Shown piece by piece: positions 15,502 to 24,257 of a stretch of 47,452 nucleotides of DNA. The notes under the pieces were generated by a model. The model saw only the letters and a program-made list of their open reading frames with translations, searched no databases and was not told the DNA's origin. Source of the stretch: Acidaminococcaceae bacterium. Its GTDB lineage: Bacteria > Bacillota > Negativicutes > Acidaminococcales > Acidaminococcaceae. The stretch lies in the NCBI GenBank assembly GCA_017554485.1, contig JAFZIG010000168.1, positions 1-47,452 of the forward strand. Direction: 5' to 3'. The position numbers were made by a program, and so were the translations under genes. Positions within the stretch are counted from its first letter, which is position 1. The number at the start of each line of letters is the position of its first letter.

Positions 15502-17538
15502 TTACCAATTCAACATATCAAACATTACTGTCACTTCGCTATCATGGTTATAATGCTTTTTCTGATACGAAACCGATAACACTTCGCAGCAGAAACGATG
15601 CGAAAGAGTCAACGTGGTAGTGTAGTTTCCGTGCGTACGTCCGTTATCTAAATTGTAACGATTTACAAGAGTAACTGTATTCAGTTTATCAGGTCGCCAG
15701 GAAACACCATAATTCAGCTCTTTCGTAAAGCTCGGCTGGCTTAAGCTAAAGAGATAATCGGTTCTGTGTTCATAATGATATGTGCCCCAGATATTCCACT
15801 TATTCGAAAAACGATACCCTAATGTACCATGATAAATATTGGTATGTAAGCTGTTGCCATATCTGCGGGTTGTTGCATTATCCAAGCTTTCATGAATCCA
15901 CTTATGGCCCAGCATTAAATCCAGATAGAGCTTTTTCCCGCCTAACGGATAAATCCTGTCATGGCGAAGCCGGACAACGCCTTCTGTACGCCAGCTTTCC
16001 CAGTTGCGGTCATTATATTTCCATAAGCCATGTGTTAAACTGGCGTCATAGGTCAACGGTATCCCCTTGGCAATACGGTGCGGCTTCACAAAAAGACCCC
16101 AGTCCACTTTCTTATGCAGCCATCTGCCTTCATCAAGCCGGTCATCATCCGAATCATAAACGTAGCCGCTGTTAAGCCGTACATAAAAATCCCTTTCATC
16201 ATGACTGATACCGTAAAACGGCTTGTATTTGGATTTTGTATAGTAAATCTGCTTCATATAAAATGTCGTCGGATTTTTCAAAAGCGGGTTCCCAAGCGGC
16301 CGTTGATAATCTACAGAAACATACCAGCCCTTTTTTTCATCCCAGCCTATATGCGGACTGATCTGGTTTCCTTTCTTATTAAGATCATTAACCCATACAT
16401 CCCTTGAGTAGACATGCTTTCCTTTAACAAACACCTGTACTCCTCTGGCAATAATACGGTCATTGGGAATAATAGTAATGGTCTTTGCTTTGACAGCAAG
16501 ACAGGGCGAGTGCTTTACAGCCGGGCACCTTGTCGTCATACCGCCCTGATCCATGATCATCATGCCATGCTCTATCAGTCCGTGAGGCGCTTCATAATAA
16601 TCATATTTGTTGCTTCCTTGTTTTGATCGGGAAGCGCCTTGTATACGAAGAAGCTCTCCTGTCTCCTTGTTGAAATTGTAATGGGCCCAACGGGTATGTA
16701 CGGTATTCGTCGGTTCACGTAACGTCCCGCCTTCTAAAAGCCATATATCTCCTGTTTTTGCATTACCTACTGCTTTTGTAGAATATACCTGGGTCAACCC
16801 CTGCACTAATTTCACATTTCCTTCAATAATAAAGTCTCCGCTTTCACTGGCATATTGCGCATCATCACCAGTTATAACCGACGGCAGCTTTTTAGCCTGT
16901 TTTTCCTGTTTTCCCTCTTTTTTCTCTTTTTCTGTTTGAGCCGCATTACCCGTTTCATCCGGAACCAGAGCAGATTCCCTGTTTACCGGAACCGGATCAG
17001 TTTTGTCTTTCTCCGGCTGCGATACCTTCCCCGTGAACGCTGCATTTGTCATGGAAGGAATCTGTTTACGCGCCTGATACTCACGTCCGGGATACTCTTT
17101 ATTCTCATCAGGCTCAAAATTATCATCGGTCTCCGACAATACCTCTTCAGCCTGTTTTTCTGCTTTTCCCAATGCAATCTGTCTGGCAGCAGCTTTCTCT
17201 GATTCCTTTTTCTTTTCTGTTTCATTATTCGGAACCGTATTCTGTTCCGGAGCAACAATTGACTCCCTGCTGCCTTTCCGGCGGTCTGAAATCTCCTTAC
17301 CGGAAGCAGCTCCCTGAATCAGCTGCCCGGCAGCCCTTGCAAACCTCTCACTTTCACTATCATTAGCAGTTTCAGCTTTTGGGTAATCGTTGACAACCGG
17401 ACCATATATCTGGTCCGCCGGCGATGTATATTTATCATAGGAATTATATTCATCTGGCGTCCTGTCACCGTCAGCATAGACAGGCATGGCAAACACCATA
17501 CTTGCCAACAATACAGAAGCCATCAACGTTCTTTTCAT
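15502..17538 (-). CDS. LptD-like outer-membrane LPS assembly protein with long charged linker
   Basis: A 678-residue exported protein. I use the ATG at 17538 (MKRTLMASVL), which has GGAGG 5 bases upstream, not the start five codons earlier. A signal peptide (1-22, ending VYA) is followed by a Lys/Glu-rich linker (about 25-218). Then comes an OstA/LptA-type beta domain (about 220-330; GDDAQYASESGDFIIEGNV, YSTKAVGNAKTG). The C-terminal part (about 335-678) is rich in alternating strands and ends in an aromatic residue, FDMLNW, as expected of an outer-membrane barrel. Two cysteine pairs are visible (CPAVKHSPC; FCC). The barrel is shorter than in E. coli LptD. In the family LptD inserts LPS into the outer leaflet. 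A second possibility is a paralog with a different cargo. Confidence 0.75.
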   Translation of the reverse strand: MKRTLMASVLLASMVFAMPVYADGDRTPDEYNSYDKYTSPADQIYGPVVNDYPKAETANDSESERFARAAGQLIQGAASGKEISDRRKGSRESIVAPEQNTVPNNETEKKKESEKAAARQIALGKAEKQAEEVLSETDDNFEPDENKEYPGREYQARKQIPSMTNAAFTGKVSQPEKDKTDPVPVNRESALVPDETGNAAQTEKEKKEGKQEKQAKKLPSVITGDDAQYASESGDFIIEGNVKLVQGLTQVYSTKAVGNAKTGDIWLLEGGTLREPTNTVHTRWAHYNFNKETGELLRIQGASRSKQGSNKYDYYEAPHGLIEHGMMIMDQGGMTTRCPAVKHSPCLAVKAKTITIIPNDRIIARGVQVFVKGKHVYSRDVWVNDLNKKGNQISPHIGWDEKKGWYVSVDYQRPLGNPLLKNPTTFYMKQIYYTKSKYKPFYGISHDERDFYVRLNSGYVYDSDDDRLDEGRWLHKKVDWGLFVKPHRIAKGIPLTYDASLTHGLWKYNDRNWESWRTEGVVRLRHDRIYPLGGKKLYLDLMLGHKWIHESLDNATTRRYGNSLHTNIYHGTLGYRFSNKWNIWGTYHYEHRTDYLFSLSQPSFTKELNYGVSWRPDKLNTVTLVNRYNLDNGRTHGNYTTTLTLSHRFCCEVLSVSYQKKHYNHDSEVTVMFDMLNW

Positions 17539-17573
17539 GGAGTCCTCCAGCAATCAATAAATATCCATTAGAC

Positions 17574-17579
17574 ATTATA
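17574..17579 (-). promoter_or_regulatory. Possible promoter of the LptD-like gene
   Basis: TGATATAAT gives an extended -10 (TATAAT at 17579-17574) between the upstream gene's terminator and the LptD-like ATG. The -35 position falls in the terminator U-tract and is weak. Confidence 0.4.
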
Positions 17580-17591
17580 TCATAAAACCAC

Positions 17592-17628
17592 AAAAAAAAA
17601 TACCAGCGCAATGGATTACGCCGGTATT
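17592..17628 (-). terminator. Terminator after the LYG-repeat exported protein
   Basis: The minus strand reads AATACCGGCG (17628-17619), a 10-base loop, then CGCTGGTATT (17608-17599) and a long T-run. This is a 10-bp stem with one G-U pair and a classic U-tract. Confidence 0.85.
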
Positions 17629-17720
17629 TCACACCTTATTTTTAAATTAGGAAATTCAGATAAAAGCAACTGTCTTTCTAAAATAATGCAACTTCTACAG
17701 ACAGGCCGGTTCCAATTCCA

Positions 17721-18668
17721 TCAGCTTTGTGATCCTGCGGCAGATGCCTCCTGGTATACGATCCCGCTGATCTTCTGGTCTTCCACCACCTGTACGTACG
17801 TAGCCGAACCCGCTTCGATCACCTTGGATTTGCCGGTAACAAATGCGCCGCCAACCGCGCCGATAGGCCCTAACACCACGATGCCGCCAATGGTAGCGCC
17901 GGCTGCGCCGATAGCCGTTTTAGCTTCCTGCTGCGCCAGTTTCCCAATGTAAATAGGAACCTTGGTGCCGTCAACCGCAAACACATGACTGAACTTCACA
18001 TCAATACGGGCGTCCCGGCCAAAGCTGCGGGGCTGTACTACCTTAGAAACTTCACCTACACCGTCAGCGCCCTTTGACAATACCAGTACATCATTCACAT
18101 ACAGGTTATCTGCCACACGGAATTTGACCGGGTCACCAGGCTGTGCAGTCTTGCTGCTTAAGGGAGAGGTAAACTCGATTTTTACCAGGGAATCCTTTGG
18201 CAGAACCACCGCTTCTACGGGAACCTTACCGTCATTATATGTAGTTGCAACCAGACGGTCCAGACGCTGGTTCAGGGAACCGCTCTGAATCTGTCCGAAA
18301 AGAGTGTTCTCCAGCTCTTCAATCCTTGTCTTTGCAGGACCGGCAGTGATTTTTGCATTCAGGCGGCTGTCCGCACCGTTCAGCTTCTGTAAAAAGCTGC
18401 CGTTGCCGCCGTTTGTGCCACAGATATATTCATACGTACTCTGGATGCGGTCCAGAATATTGCGTCCGGTGTCCGGAGCTCCGTAAATGTCGTCCTCCAG
18501 GCTTTCCATGCGTTCCATCATGGAGCTGCTCTGATGGGTTCCGTACAGTGCGGTTTCTATGGCGTCCAGCTGCTCAGAAGCAACCGGCGCCGGGCCTTCC
18601 GCAAAAACAAAAGAGGTCAGTCCCAGACACAAAGCCAGGCCGACAATCAAAGATACAAGTTTTTTCAT
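17721..18668 (-). CDS. Exported protein of unknown function with LYG repeats
   Basis: I do not recognise this 315-residue protein. A signal peptide (1-23, cleavage after VFA) is clear. Residues 32-140 carry a repeat of about 20 residues centred on LYG (41-43), IYG (61-63), ICG (82-84) and LFG (123-125), each followed by a small-residue loop and an R-L-x-x-L helix. Residues about 145-235 look beta-rich (PKDSLVKIEFTSPLSSKT, a stretch on properties like YVNDVLVLSKGADG). Residues 245-285 form a glycine-rich hydrophobic segment (GAAGATIGGIVVLGPIGA) that might insert into a membrane. GGAGG precedes the ATG by about 7 bases. It has its own strong promoter and terminator, so it is monocistronic, next to envelope genes. 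Confidence 0.85.
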   Translation of the reverse strand: MKKLVSLIVGLALCLGLTSFVFAEGPAPVASEQLDAIETALYGTHQSSSMMERMESLEDDIYGAPDTGRNILDRIQSTYEYICGTNGGNGSFLQKLNGADSRLNAKITAGPAKTRIEELENTLFGQIQSGSLNQRLDRLVATTYNDGKVPVEAVVLPKDSLVKIEFTSPLSSKTAQPGDPVKFRVADNLYVNDVLVLSKGADGVGEVSKVVQPRSFGRDARIDVKFSHVFAVDGTKVPIYIGKLAQQEAKTAIGAAGATIGGIVVLGPIGAVGGAFVTGKSKVIEAGSATYVQVVEDQKISGIVYQEASAAGSQS

Positions 18669-18697
18669 TTGTCATCCCTCCGAAAATCTTCTTCTGA

Positions 18698-18732
18698 TAC
18701 TATAAACAACTATAGATAGAGTTATCATAGTA
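18698..18732. repeat. Long inverted repeat at the start of the LYG-repeat gene transcript
   Basis: Minus-strand TACTATGATAAC (18732-18721) can pair with GTTGTTTATAGTA (18710-18698) around a 10-base loop. The promoter's expected start is near 18728, so this is either an operator over the start site or a 5'-end RNA hairpin that protects the message. Confidence 0.45.
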
Positions 18733-18734
18733 TT

Positions 18735-18761
18735 ATTATAGCATATTTAGTGGAATGTCAA
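18735..18761 (-). promoter_or_regulatory. Promoter of the LYG-repeat exported protein
   Basis: A perfect TATAAT (18740-18735) lies after TTGACA (18761-18756) with a short 15-base spacer, or after TTGTTG with 18 bases. The region is very AT-rich (an UP-like A/T run upstream). Confidence 0.65.
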
Positions 18762-18835
18762 CAAAAAAAATCGTAATTTTTAACTTTTTTTACAGAAAAA
18801 ACAAAAACATGCCTCATTTTAAGAATTGACCGGGC

Positions 18836-18869
18836 AAAAAACTCAGGTCGTGCCTGCTGTCCGGCAGGC
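18836..18869 (-). terminator. Possible terminator after rng
   Basis: A perfect 6-bp stem GCCTGC-CGGACA-GCAGGC (18869-18852) lies after rng. Six T follow at 18841-18836, about 10 bases beyond the stem, further than usual. A smaller CAGG/CCTG stem is closer to the T-run. Confidence 0.4.
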
Positions 18870-18888
18870 GCAAAGAAAAGAATATACA

Positions 18889-20298
18889 TTAGCTGCCGCT
18901 GTTATCCAGGATCATAAACGCCTCTACATGCAGGGAGACATCTGCCTCCACCGAAATATGGCAGGACAGTTCCCGGTTCCAGTCTTTTAAAAGTTCCTGC
19001 TGTAGATACCCGGCTTCCAGGGGATGGGCCACCACTACTATATCTTTAGCGCTTCCCTGCTGCTTCAACAGCCCCCGGATGCGCCGCTTGATTTCCAGGG
19101 CAATGGCTTCCCTGGACTGCACCCGTCCGCTTCCGCTGCATACGGGGCAGTCAGCAAACAGCACGGCTTCCAGATTCTGCCGCGACTTCTTCCGGGTAAT
19201 CTCCACCAGGTTCAGCGCCGTGATATCCTGTACCCGCGGCCGCATCTTATCCCCGGCAAACGACTCCTCCAGCACGGACAGTATTTCCTGCCGGTTCTCC
19301 TCGCTGTGCATATCAATGAAATCCACCACGATAATGCCTCCGATATCCCGAAGGCGCAGCTGGTGGGTAATCTCCCGGGCCGCCTGCCGGTTAATTTCCA
19401 TAATGGTCTCTTCCAGACTGGTTTTGCCGCTATAGCTGCCGCTGTTCACATCAATTACGGTCATGGCCTCCGTGTGATCAATGACCAGATAACCGCCGCT
19501 GGGCAGTTCAACCCGCCGGTCCGCCAGGGAAGCCAGTGTGTCCCCCAGGCCAAAGCCGGAAAAGACGTCTTCCCCACTGTCCCACAGCCGAAGCTTCACA
19601 TCTTCCGTCCCCTGCATCTCTGCCAGCAACGCCTGTATCCGCTGGAACACGTCACGGTTATCCACGATAACCTCTTGCACGTCTTTGGTAAAATAATCGC
19701 GCACCATGCGTACAGACAGGTCCAGTTCACGGTGCAGGAAAGCCGGGGCCTTTGCCCGTTTCGCCCGGGCCTCCACCACATTCCATTCCGCCACCAGACT
19801 GTTGATGTCTGCTTCCAGCACACCGGCCTCGACGCCTTCCGCTTCCGTACGTATTACAAGACCCATCCTGTCAGGTTTGCATGCTTCCGCAAGCTTGCGC
19901 AGCCGGGTCCGCTCCGCGTCATCGGTTATCTTCCGGGAAATACCAATCGAATCCGAGAACGGGAATAATACGGCATAGTGACCGGGGAACGTAATTTCCC
20001 GGCTGGCAGTGGGACCCTTTGTGCCTCTGGGGTCCTTGGTGATCTGGATCATCACGGAAGCACCTTCCGTCAGGTCCTTGGAATCACCCAAATACAAAAA
20101 CGCATTCTGGTCCAGCCCGATATCAATAAAGGCAGCCTGTATCCCTTTCACCACATTACTGACGCGGCCCAAAAAGATACTTCCCACCAGATGGGCAGAC
20201 ATGGCCCGTTCTACCATAAATTCCTGTAATATTCCATTTTCCACCAGTCCCATCCGGACTTCCTCCGGGGTGCTGCTGACAATTATCTGCTGCGGCAT
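18889..20298 (-). CDS. rng: Ribonuclease G/E family endoribonuclease
   Basis: A single-strand-specific endoribonuclease acting in rRNA maturation and mRNA decay. The 469-residue length matches RNase G, without the RNase E C-terminal scaffold. An S1 domain (about 36-100, GSIFLGRVSNVVKGIQAAFIDI) is followed by the catalytic metal-binding aspartates in VIDVNSGSYSG and VVDFIDMH. The zinc-link CPVCSGSGR is also present. GGAGG precedes the ATG. It is the last gene of the long cell-shape cluster, 90 bases after the TIGR03936-type gene. Confidence 0.95.
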   Translation of the reverse strand: MPQQIIVSSTPEEVRMGLVENGILQEFMVERAMSAHLVGSIFLGRVSNVVKGIQAAFIDIGLDQNAFLYLGDSKDLTEGASVMIQITKDPRGTKGPTASREITFPGHYAVLFPFSDSIGISRKITDDAERTRLRKLAEACKPDRMGLVIRTEAEGVEAGVLEADINSLVAEWNVVEARAKRAKAPAFLHRELDLSVRMVRDYFTKDVQEVIVDNRDVFQRIQALLAEMQGTEDVKLRLWDSGEDVFSGFGLGDTLASLADRRVELPSGGYLVIDHTEAMTVIDVNSGSYSGKTSLEETIMEINRQAAREITHQLRLRDIGGIIVVDFIDMHSEENRQEILSVLEESFAGDKMRPRVQDITALNLVEITRKKSRQNLEAVLFADCPVCSGSGRVQSREAIALEIKRRIRGLLKQQGSAKDIVVVAHPLEAGYLQQELLKDWNRELSCHISVEADVSLHVEAFMILDNSGS

Positions 20299-20388
20299 CA
20301 GCCTGCCCTCCTTTCTTTCAGTCCCGACAGAGATTTTTCTGAACGCGATAGTTACACACAGTCAAATCGCATCATTCTGTTATTATTT

Positions 20389-21093
20389 TTACCCCTGCTC
20401 AAACAATGTATCCAGCATGGGCCACCTATTGCCCATCTCATCCACCCGGTACAAATCCAACCGTTCGATGTCCGCCTTTTCCACAGGCAGTTGCAATCCG
20501 TACTGTTCATTTAATGTATTGAGCAGATCCACCGCTTTCATGCTTCCGTTATGGGTGATGCGGCAATGGAAATGCAGTTCTGTTTCCTTTTCCCGCTGCA
20601 CCGCCGACAGTTCGGATATATAAAACTTAACATCAATCCTCTTAACTTTTTCTTTTGTTTTGGGAGCCTGCTTTTCGAAGAACACAGCTTCCGCCTGATT
20701 GAACTGTTCTACGGCAGAAGCTGTCTCTCCGGTCCAGGGCAGGGTCACCCGGTATTCCGCGCCGCCCGCCACGCTCATGAGGGCCGGAGCGTTATTTTCC
20801 ACCGCATCGACCGCCAGCACCCGGATGCCCCGGGGCAGCGCTCTCTTTAAGGCCTCTGCCGCCTCCAGCGGATGGACCGGTTCCGTCAGTTCCAGTTCCA
20901 CAAACTCCGCGTAACTGACTACGCCGACCCCTAACGCGGAAGCCAGGGAATATTTCATATGGGGATTAAACCCCTGGGAATAGGCCGCCGGCAATTTGGC
21001 CCGCCGGATGGCACGGCCTATGGTACGCACATATTCCAGATGGGAAATGAAACGGATTTCTTTGTCCTTTGTAATCTGAAAGCGCAGCTTCAT
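20389..21093 (-). CDS. TIGR03936-family (DUF2344) radical-SAM-associated protein
   Basis: A 234-residue protein starting MKLRFQITKDKEIRFISHLE, with the AYSQGFNPHMKYSLASALGVG segment typical of the DUF2344/TIGR03936 family. The function is unknown. In Firmicutes it travels with the TIGR03960 radical SAM protein and rng, as here. Its ATG overlaps the stop of the radical SAM gene (ATGA), so the two are translationally coupled and probably act together. The N-terminal domain resembles RNA/tRNA-interacting folds in some descriptions, but nothing in the sequence proves an RNA substrate. Confidence 0.85.
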   Translation of the reverse strand: MKLRFQITKDKEIRFISHLEYVRTIGRAIRRAKLPAAYSQGFNPHMKYSLASALGVGVVSYAEFVELELTEPVHPLEAAEALKRALPRGIRVLAVDAVENNAPALMSVAGGAEYRVTLPWTGETASAVEQFNQAEAVFFEKQAPKTKEKVKRIDVKFYISELSAVQREKETELHFHCRITHNGSMKAVDLLNTLNEQYGLQLPVEKADIERLDLYRVDEMGNRWPMLDTLFEQG

Positions 21094-23063
21094 TCCGCAT
21101 CACCTCCCTGCTTTGGCAGACCGGAACGTTGCGTGGCAAGGCTGTAATTTTGATTGTCGCCGACCGCCAGTTTATCCGCAAGGAAAGCAAAGCCTTTTTC
21201 TTTTGATGCGTCATAGGCCCTGCCGCTCCAATCCATGACCGGGACGCCCAGCCGTTGGCACACGCCGCAGCCGTTGCAGCGGCCCTGCCGGCAGTCCGGT
21301 GTGAGCAACCCCTGTCGGGCTTTTCTAAACTCATTAGCCAGAAACGCACGGTTCACCGCAGGCTGCAAATGCTCCCAGGGGAACACCTCGTTTTCGCCCC
21401 GCACCCTGTGGTTGTAGAAATCCGGATCGATTCCGCAGTCCCGTAAGGCCTGCTGCCACCGGTCAAAATCAAACACGTCCGCCCAACCGTCAAAGCGCTG
21501 GCCCCGCTGCCAGGCAAGATATAACACCTTGCCCAGACGGCGGTCCCCCCGGGCAAAAATGCCCTCCATGATGCTGGTCTTACCATCGTGATACTGAAAT
21601 GTTATGTTTTTGATCCGCGTCGCTTCAATCAGCAGTCCCTGCTTCCGACGGATCTCCTCCAGGGTATCCTGGGGAGCCCACTGAAAGGCAGTATAGGGTT
21701 TCGGCACAAAGGAAGAGGCGCTGACGGTCACCTGGCAGCCGCCCTTCCCTGTAATCTCTTTGTATTTCCACTGCACCTTGCGGGCCAGTTGGGCAATAGC
21801 CAGCACGTCTTCATCCGTCTCGCCGGGCAGCCCGATCATAAAATAGAGCTTCACTTTTTTCCAGCCATTGGCAAAGGCAGCGCTCACCGCATGCAGCAGA
21901 TCTTCTTCCGTAACGCCCTTGTTGATTACGTCACGCATCCGCTGGCTGCCCGCTTCCGGCGCAAAGGTCAGGCCGCTTTTCCGCACCGCCTGCACCTTTT
22001 TGGCCACGTCCACGCTGAAAGCATCGATGCGCAGGCTGGGCAGGGATACGCTGACCTTTTTATCTTTAAAATCAGCAATCATAACATCCAGAAAGGGCCC
22101 CAGGCAGGAATAATCCGCCGTACTTAAAGACACAAGGGAAATCTCCTCATATCCCGTGTTGTCCACCTGCTTGTGGGCCAGTTCCCGCAGCACTTCCGGC
22201 CGGCGTTCCCGCACCGGACGGTAGACCATCCCCGCATGACAGAAACGGCAGCCCCGGCTGCAGCCCCGGAACATTTCCAGCATGATGCGGTCGTGGACGA
22301 TCTCCCCGAAAGGCACTACGGGCGCCGTGGGAAAATCCACCGTATTCAGGTCTGCTACTACCCGTTTGGTCACAGTAGCCGGCGCATCCGGTGTATTGGG
22401 AACAACCGACTGTATCGTATTGTCGCTATTATAAGTTACGTTATAAAAAGAAGGAACATAGACCCCGGGAATCCGCACCACACGGTGGAGAAATTCCTGC
22501 CTGCCTCCCGGCTTGCCCGCCCGTTTCCAATCTTTGTAACAGAGGAGTACCTCAGGCAATGCCTCTTCCCCTTCACCCAAAATGGCAAAATCAAATACAT
22601 CGGCCAGGGGTTCCGGGTTAAACACGCAGGGACCCCCGACTACCACAAATGGTTCCGCTTCGCCCCGGTCTTTCGCCAGCACGGAAACGTCGCCCAGATC
22701 CAGCATGTTCAGGATATTGGTATAGCTCAGTTCATACTGCAGGGTAAAGCCCACCAGGTCACATTCGCAAAGAGCCTTTTTGGTTTCCAGCGTTGTCAGG
22801 ACGATATTACGTTCCCGCATCAGCTGCTCCATATCGATCCAGGGAGCATAGACTCGTTCCGCCGCAACGCCATCCATTTTATTGACCAGATGATATAAAA
22901 TCTTAAAGCCCAGATAGCTCATGCCCACTTCATACACATCGGGGAAAGCCAGAGCGATCCGCACTTCTGCCTCTTCTTTAAAAATACTGCCAAACTCACC
23001 GCCGGTATACCGGGCCGGCTTCTTTACCGCCGCCAGCATATCTATGGCCAGTTCCTTGTTCAT
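21090..23063 (-). CDS. TIGR03960-family B12-binding-like / radical SAM protein
   Basis: A 657-residue protein. The ATG at 23063 has GGAGG 7 bases upstream and is preferred over a start 13 codons earlier. The N-terminal third resembles the cobalamin-binding-like domain of B12 radical SAM enzymes (FPDVYEVGMSYLGFKILY; VVVGGPCVFNPEPLADVFDF). The radical SAM cluster motif is CSRGCRFC (Cx3Cx2C). Near the C-terminus CRQGRCNGCGVC could hold another iron-sulfur cluster. The reaction is not known for this family. The coupled downstream partner and nearby rng suggest RNA modification or processing, but that is inference from position. Confidence 0.88.
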   Translation of the reverse strand: MNKELAIDMLAAVKKPARYTGGEFGSIFKEEAEVRIALAFPDVYEVGMSYLGFKILYHLVNKMDGVAAERVYAPWIDMEQLMRERNIVLTTLETKKALCECDLVGFTLQYELSYTNILNMLDLGDVSVLAKDRGEAEPFVVVGGPCVFNPEPLADVFDFAILGEGEEALPEVLLCYKDWKRAGKPGGRQEFLHRVVRIPGVYVPSFYNVTYNSDNTIQSVVPNTPDAPATVTKRVVADLNTVDFPTAPVVPFGEIVHDRIMLEMFRGCSRGCRFCHAGMVYRPVRERRPEVLRELAHKQVDNTGYEEISLVSLSTADYSCLGPFLDVMIADFKDKKVSVSLPSLRIDAFSVDVAKKVQAVRKSGLTFAPEAGSQRMRDVINKGVTEEDLLHAVSAAFANGWKKVKLYFMIGLPGETDEDVLAIAQLARKVQWKYKEITGKGGCQVTVSASSFVPKPYTAFQWAPQDTLEEIRRKQGLLIEATRIKNITFQYHDGKTSIMEGIFARGDRRLGKVLYLAWQRGQRFDGWADVFDFDRWQQALRDCGIDPDFYNHRVRGENEVFPWEHLQPAVNRAFLANEFRKARQGLLTPDCRQGRCNGCGVCQRLGVPVMDWSGRAYDASKEKGFAFLADKLAVGDNQNYSLATQRSGLPKQGGDAE

Positions 23064-23152
23064 GTGAGAGCCTCCAAACAGTTCTTGCCGCTTTCTATTC
23101 ATTTATGGTTTTTCCGCCACTTATCTGCGAACTACAATCATCCAACAAACAT

Positions 23153-24253
23153 CTAAAACTGCAATCTGGTATGCCGTACATTTATATTCAATAATAACCC
23201 TGCCAGCAGCATATTGGTAGTCAGGGAACTGACCCCGTAACTGAGGAAAGGCAGCGGCACACCAGTCACCGGCATGATGCCGATGGTCATGCCTATATTT
23301 ACCAGCACATGGAACAGGTACATACCCGTAATACCCGCAGCCAGCAGCGTACCGAACCGGTCTTCTGCATTCAGGGCAACGGTCAGCCCTCGCCAGATCA
23401 GTACCATATATAACAATAAAATCACAACAGCGCCGACGAACCCAAACTCTTCCCCTGCCACCGCGAAGATGAAATCCGTATGGTTCTCCGGCAGAAAGTC
23501 CAGCTGGCTCTGGGTGCCCTGCATCCAGCCTTTGCCCCACAGCATGCCGCTGCCGATGGCAATCTTGGACTGGATGACATGATATCCGGCCCCGAAAGGA
23601 TCCAGCTCCGGGTCCAGAAAGACCCGGATCCGGTTTTTCTGGTACTCGTGCAGAAACTGCCACAAAACCGGTGCGGCACATACAAACGCTCCCGTCAGGG
23701 CCGCAATCCACTTCATCTTAAAACCGCAGACCCAAAACATGGAAAAGGCGATGGCTGCAAAGACCAGAGCCGTCCCCAGGTCCGGCTGCCGCAGTACCAG
23801 TACAAAGGGAACCAGCATAAACAGACAGGCTGGCAGATAATCCTTCCACTGTTCCAGATATTCACTGCGTTCATCCAAAAAGGAAGCAAGGCAGACGATC
23901 ATAAAGGCCTTGGAAAATTCGCTGGGCTGGAACATGACCGGACCGACCCTGATCCAGCGCTGGGCACCCAGCGTTGTGTGCCCAAAAAGCATGACCCCTA
24001 ACAGCAGTAAAACCGTAATGCCATATAAGGGCAAAGCGATCCGTTTCAGCGAATGGTAATCCAGAGAGATTATACCCGCCGTCAGAATCATGTCCACCAG
24101 CAGGAAAAGACCCTGCCGCTGCACAAAACGGTTGCTTCCGGACACCAGCGCGTCCCCGTGGGTAGCACTGGCGATCAGCACGATGCCGATTCCGGTCAGC
24201 AACACGATCGTCCCTATTAAAATCCAGTCTAAATTGCGCAGATAACGACGCAA
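23153..24253 (-). CDS. rodA: Rod-shape peptidoglycan polymerase RodA (SEDS family)
   Basis: A 366-residue integral membrane glycosyltransferase that polymerises lipid II during side-wall growth, in partnership with PBP2. About ten hydrophobic segments are visible. The C-terminal SEDS signature PFLSYGVSSLTTNMLLAGLLLNI is intact. The start is a TTG at 24253, with AGAGG about 10 bases upstream. The gene follows mrdA after only 4 bases, consistent with equal production of the two partners. Confidence 0.95.
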   Translation of the reverse strand: MRRYLRNLDWILIGTIVLLTGIGIVLIASATHGDALVSGSNRFVQRQGLFLLVDMILTAGIISLDYHSLKRIALPLYGITVLLLLGVMLFGHTTLGAQRWIRVGPVMFQPSEFSKAFMIVCLASFLDERSEYLEQWKDYLPACLFMLVPFVLVLRQPDLGTALVFAAIAFSMFWVCGFKMKWIAALTGAFVCAAPVLWQFLHEYQKNRIRVFLDPELDPFGAGYHVIQSKIAIGSGMLWGKGWMQGTQSQLDFLPENHTDFIFAVAGEEFGFVGAVVILLLYMVLIWRGLTVALNAEDRFGTLLAAGITGMYLFHVLVNIGMTIGIMPVTGVPLPFLSYGVSSLTTNMLLAGLLLNINVRHTRLQF

Positions 24254-24257
24254 TGTA

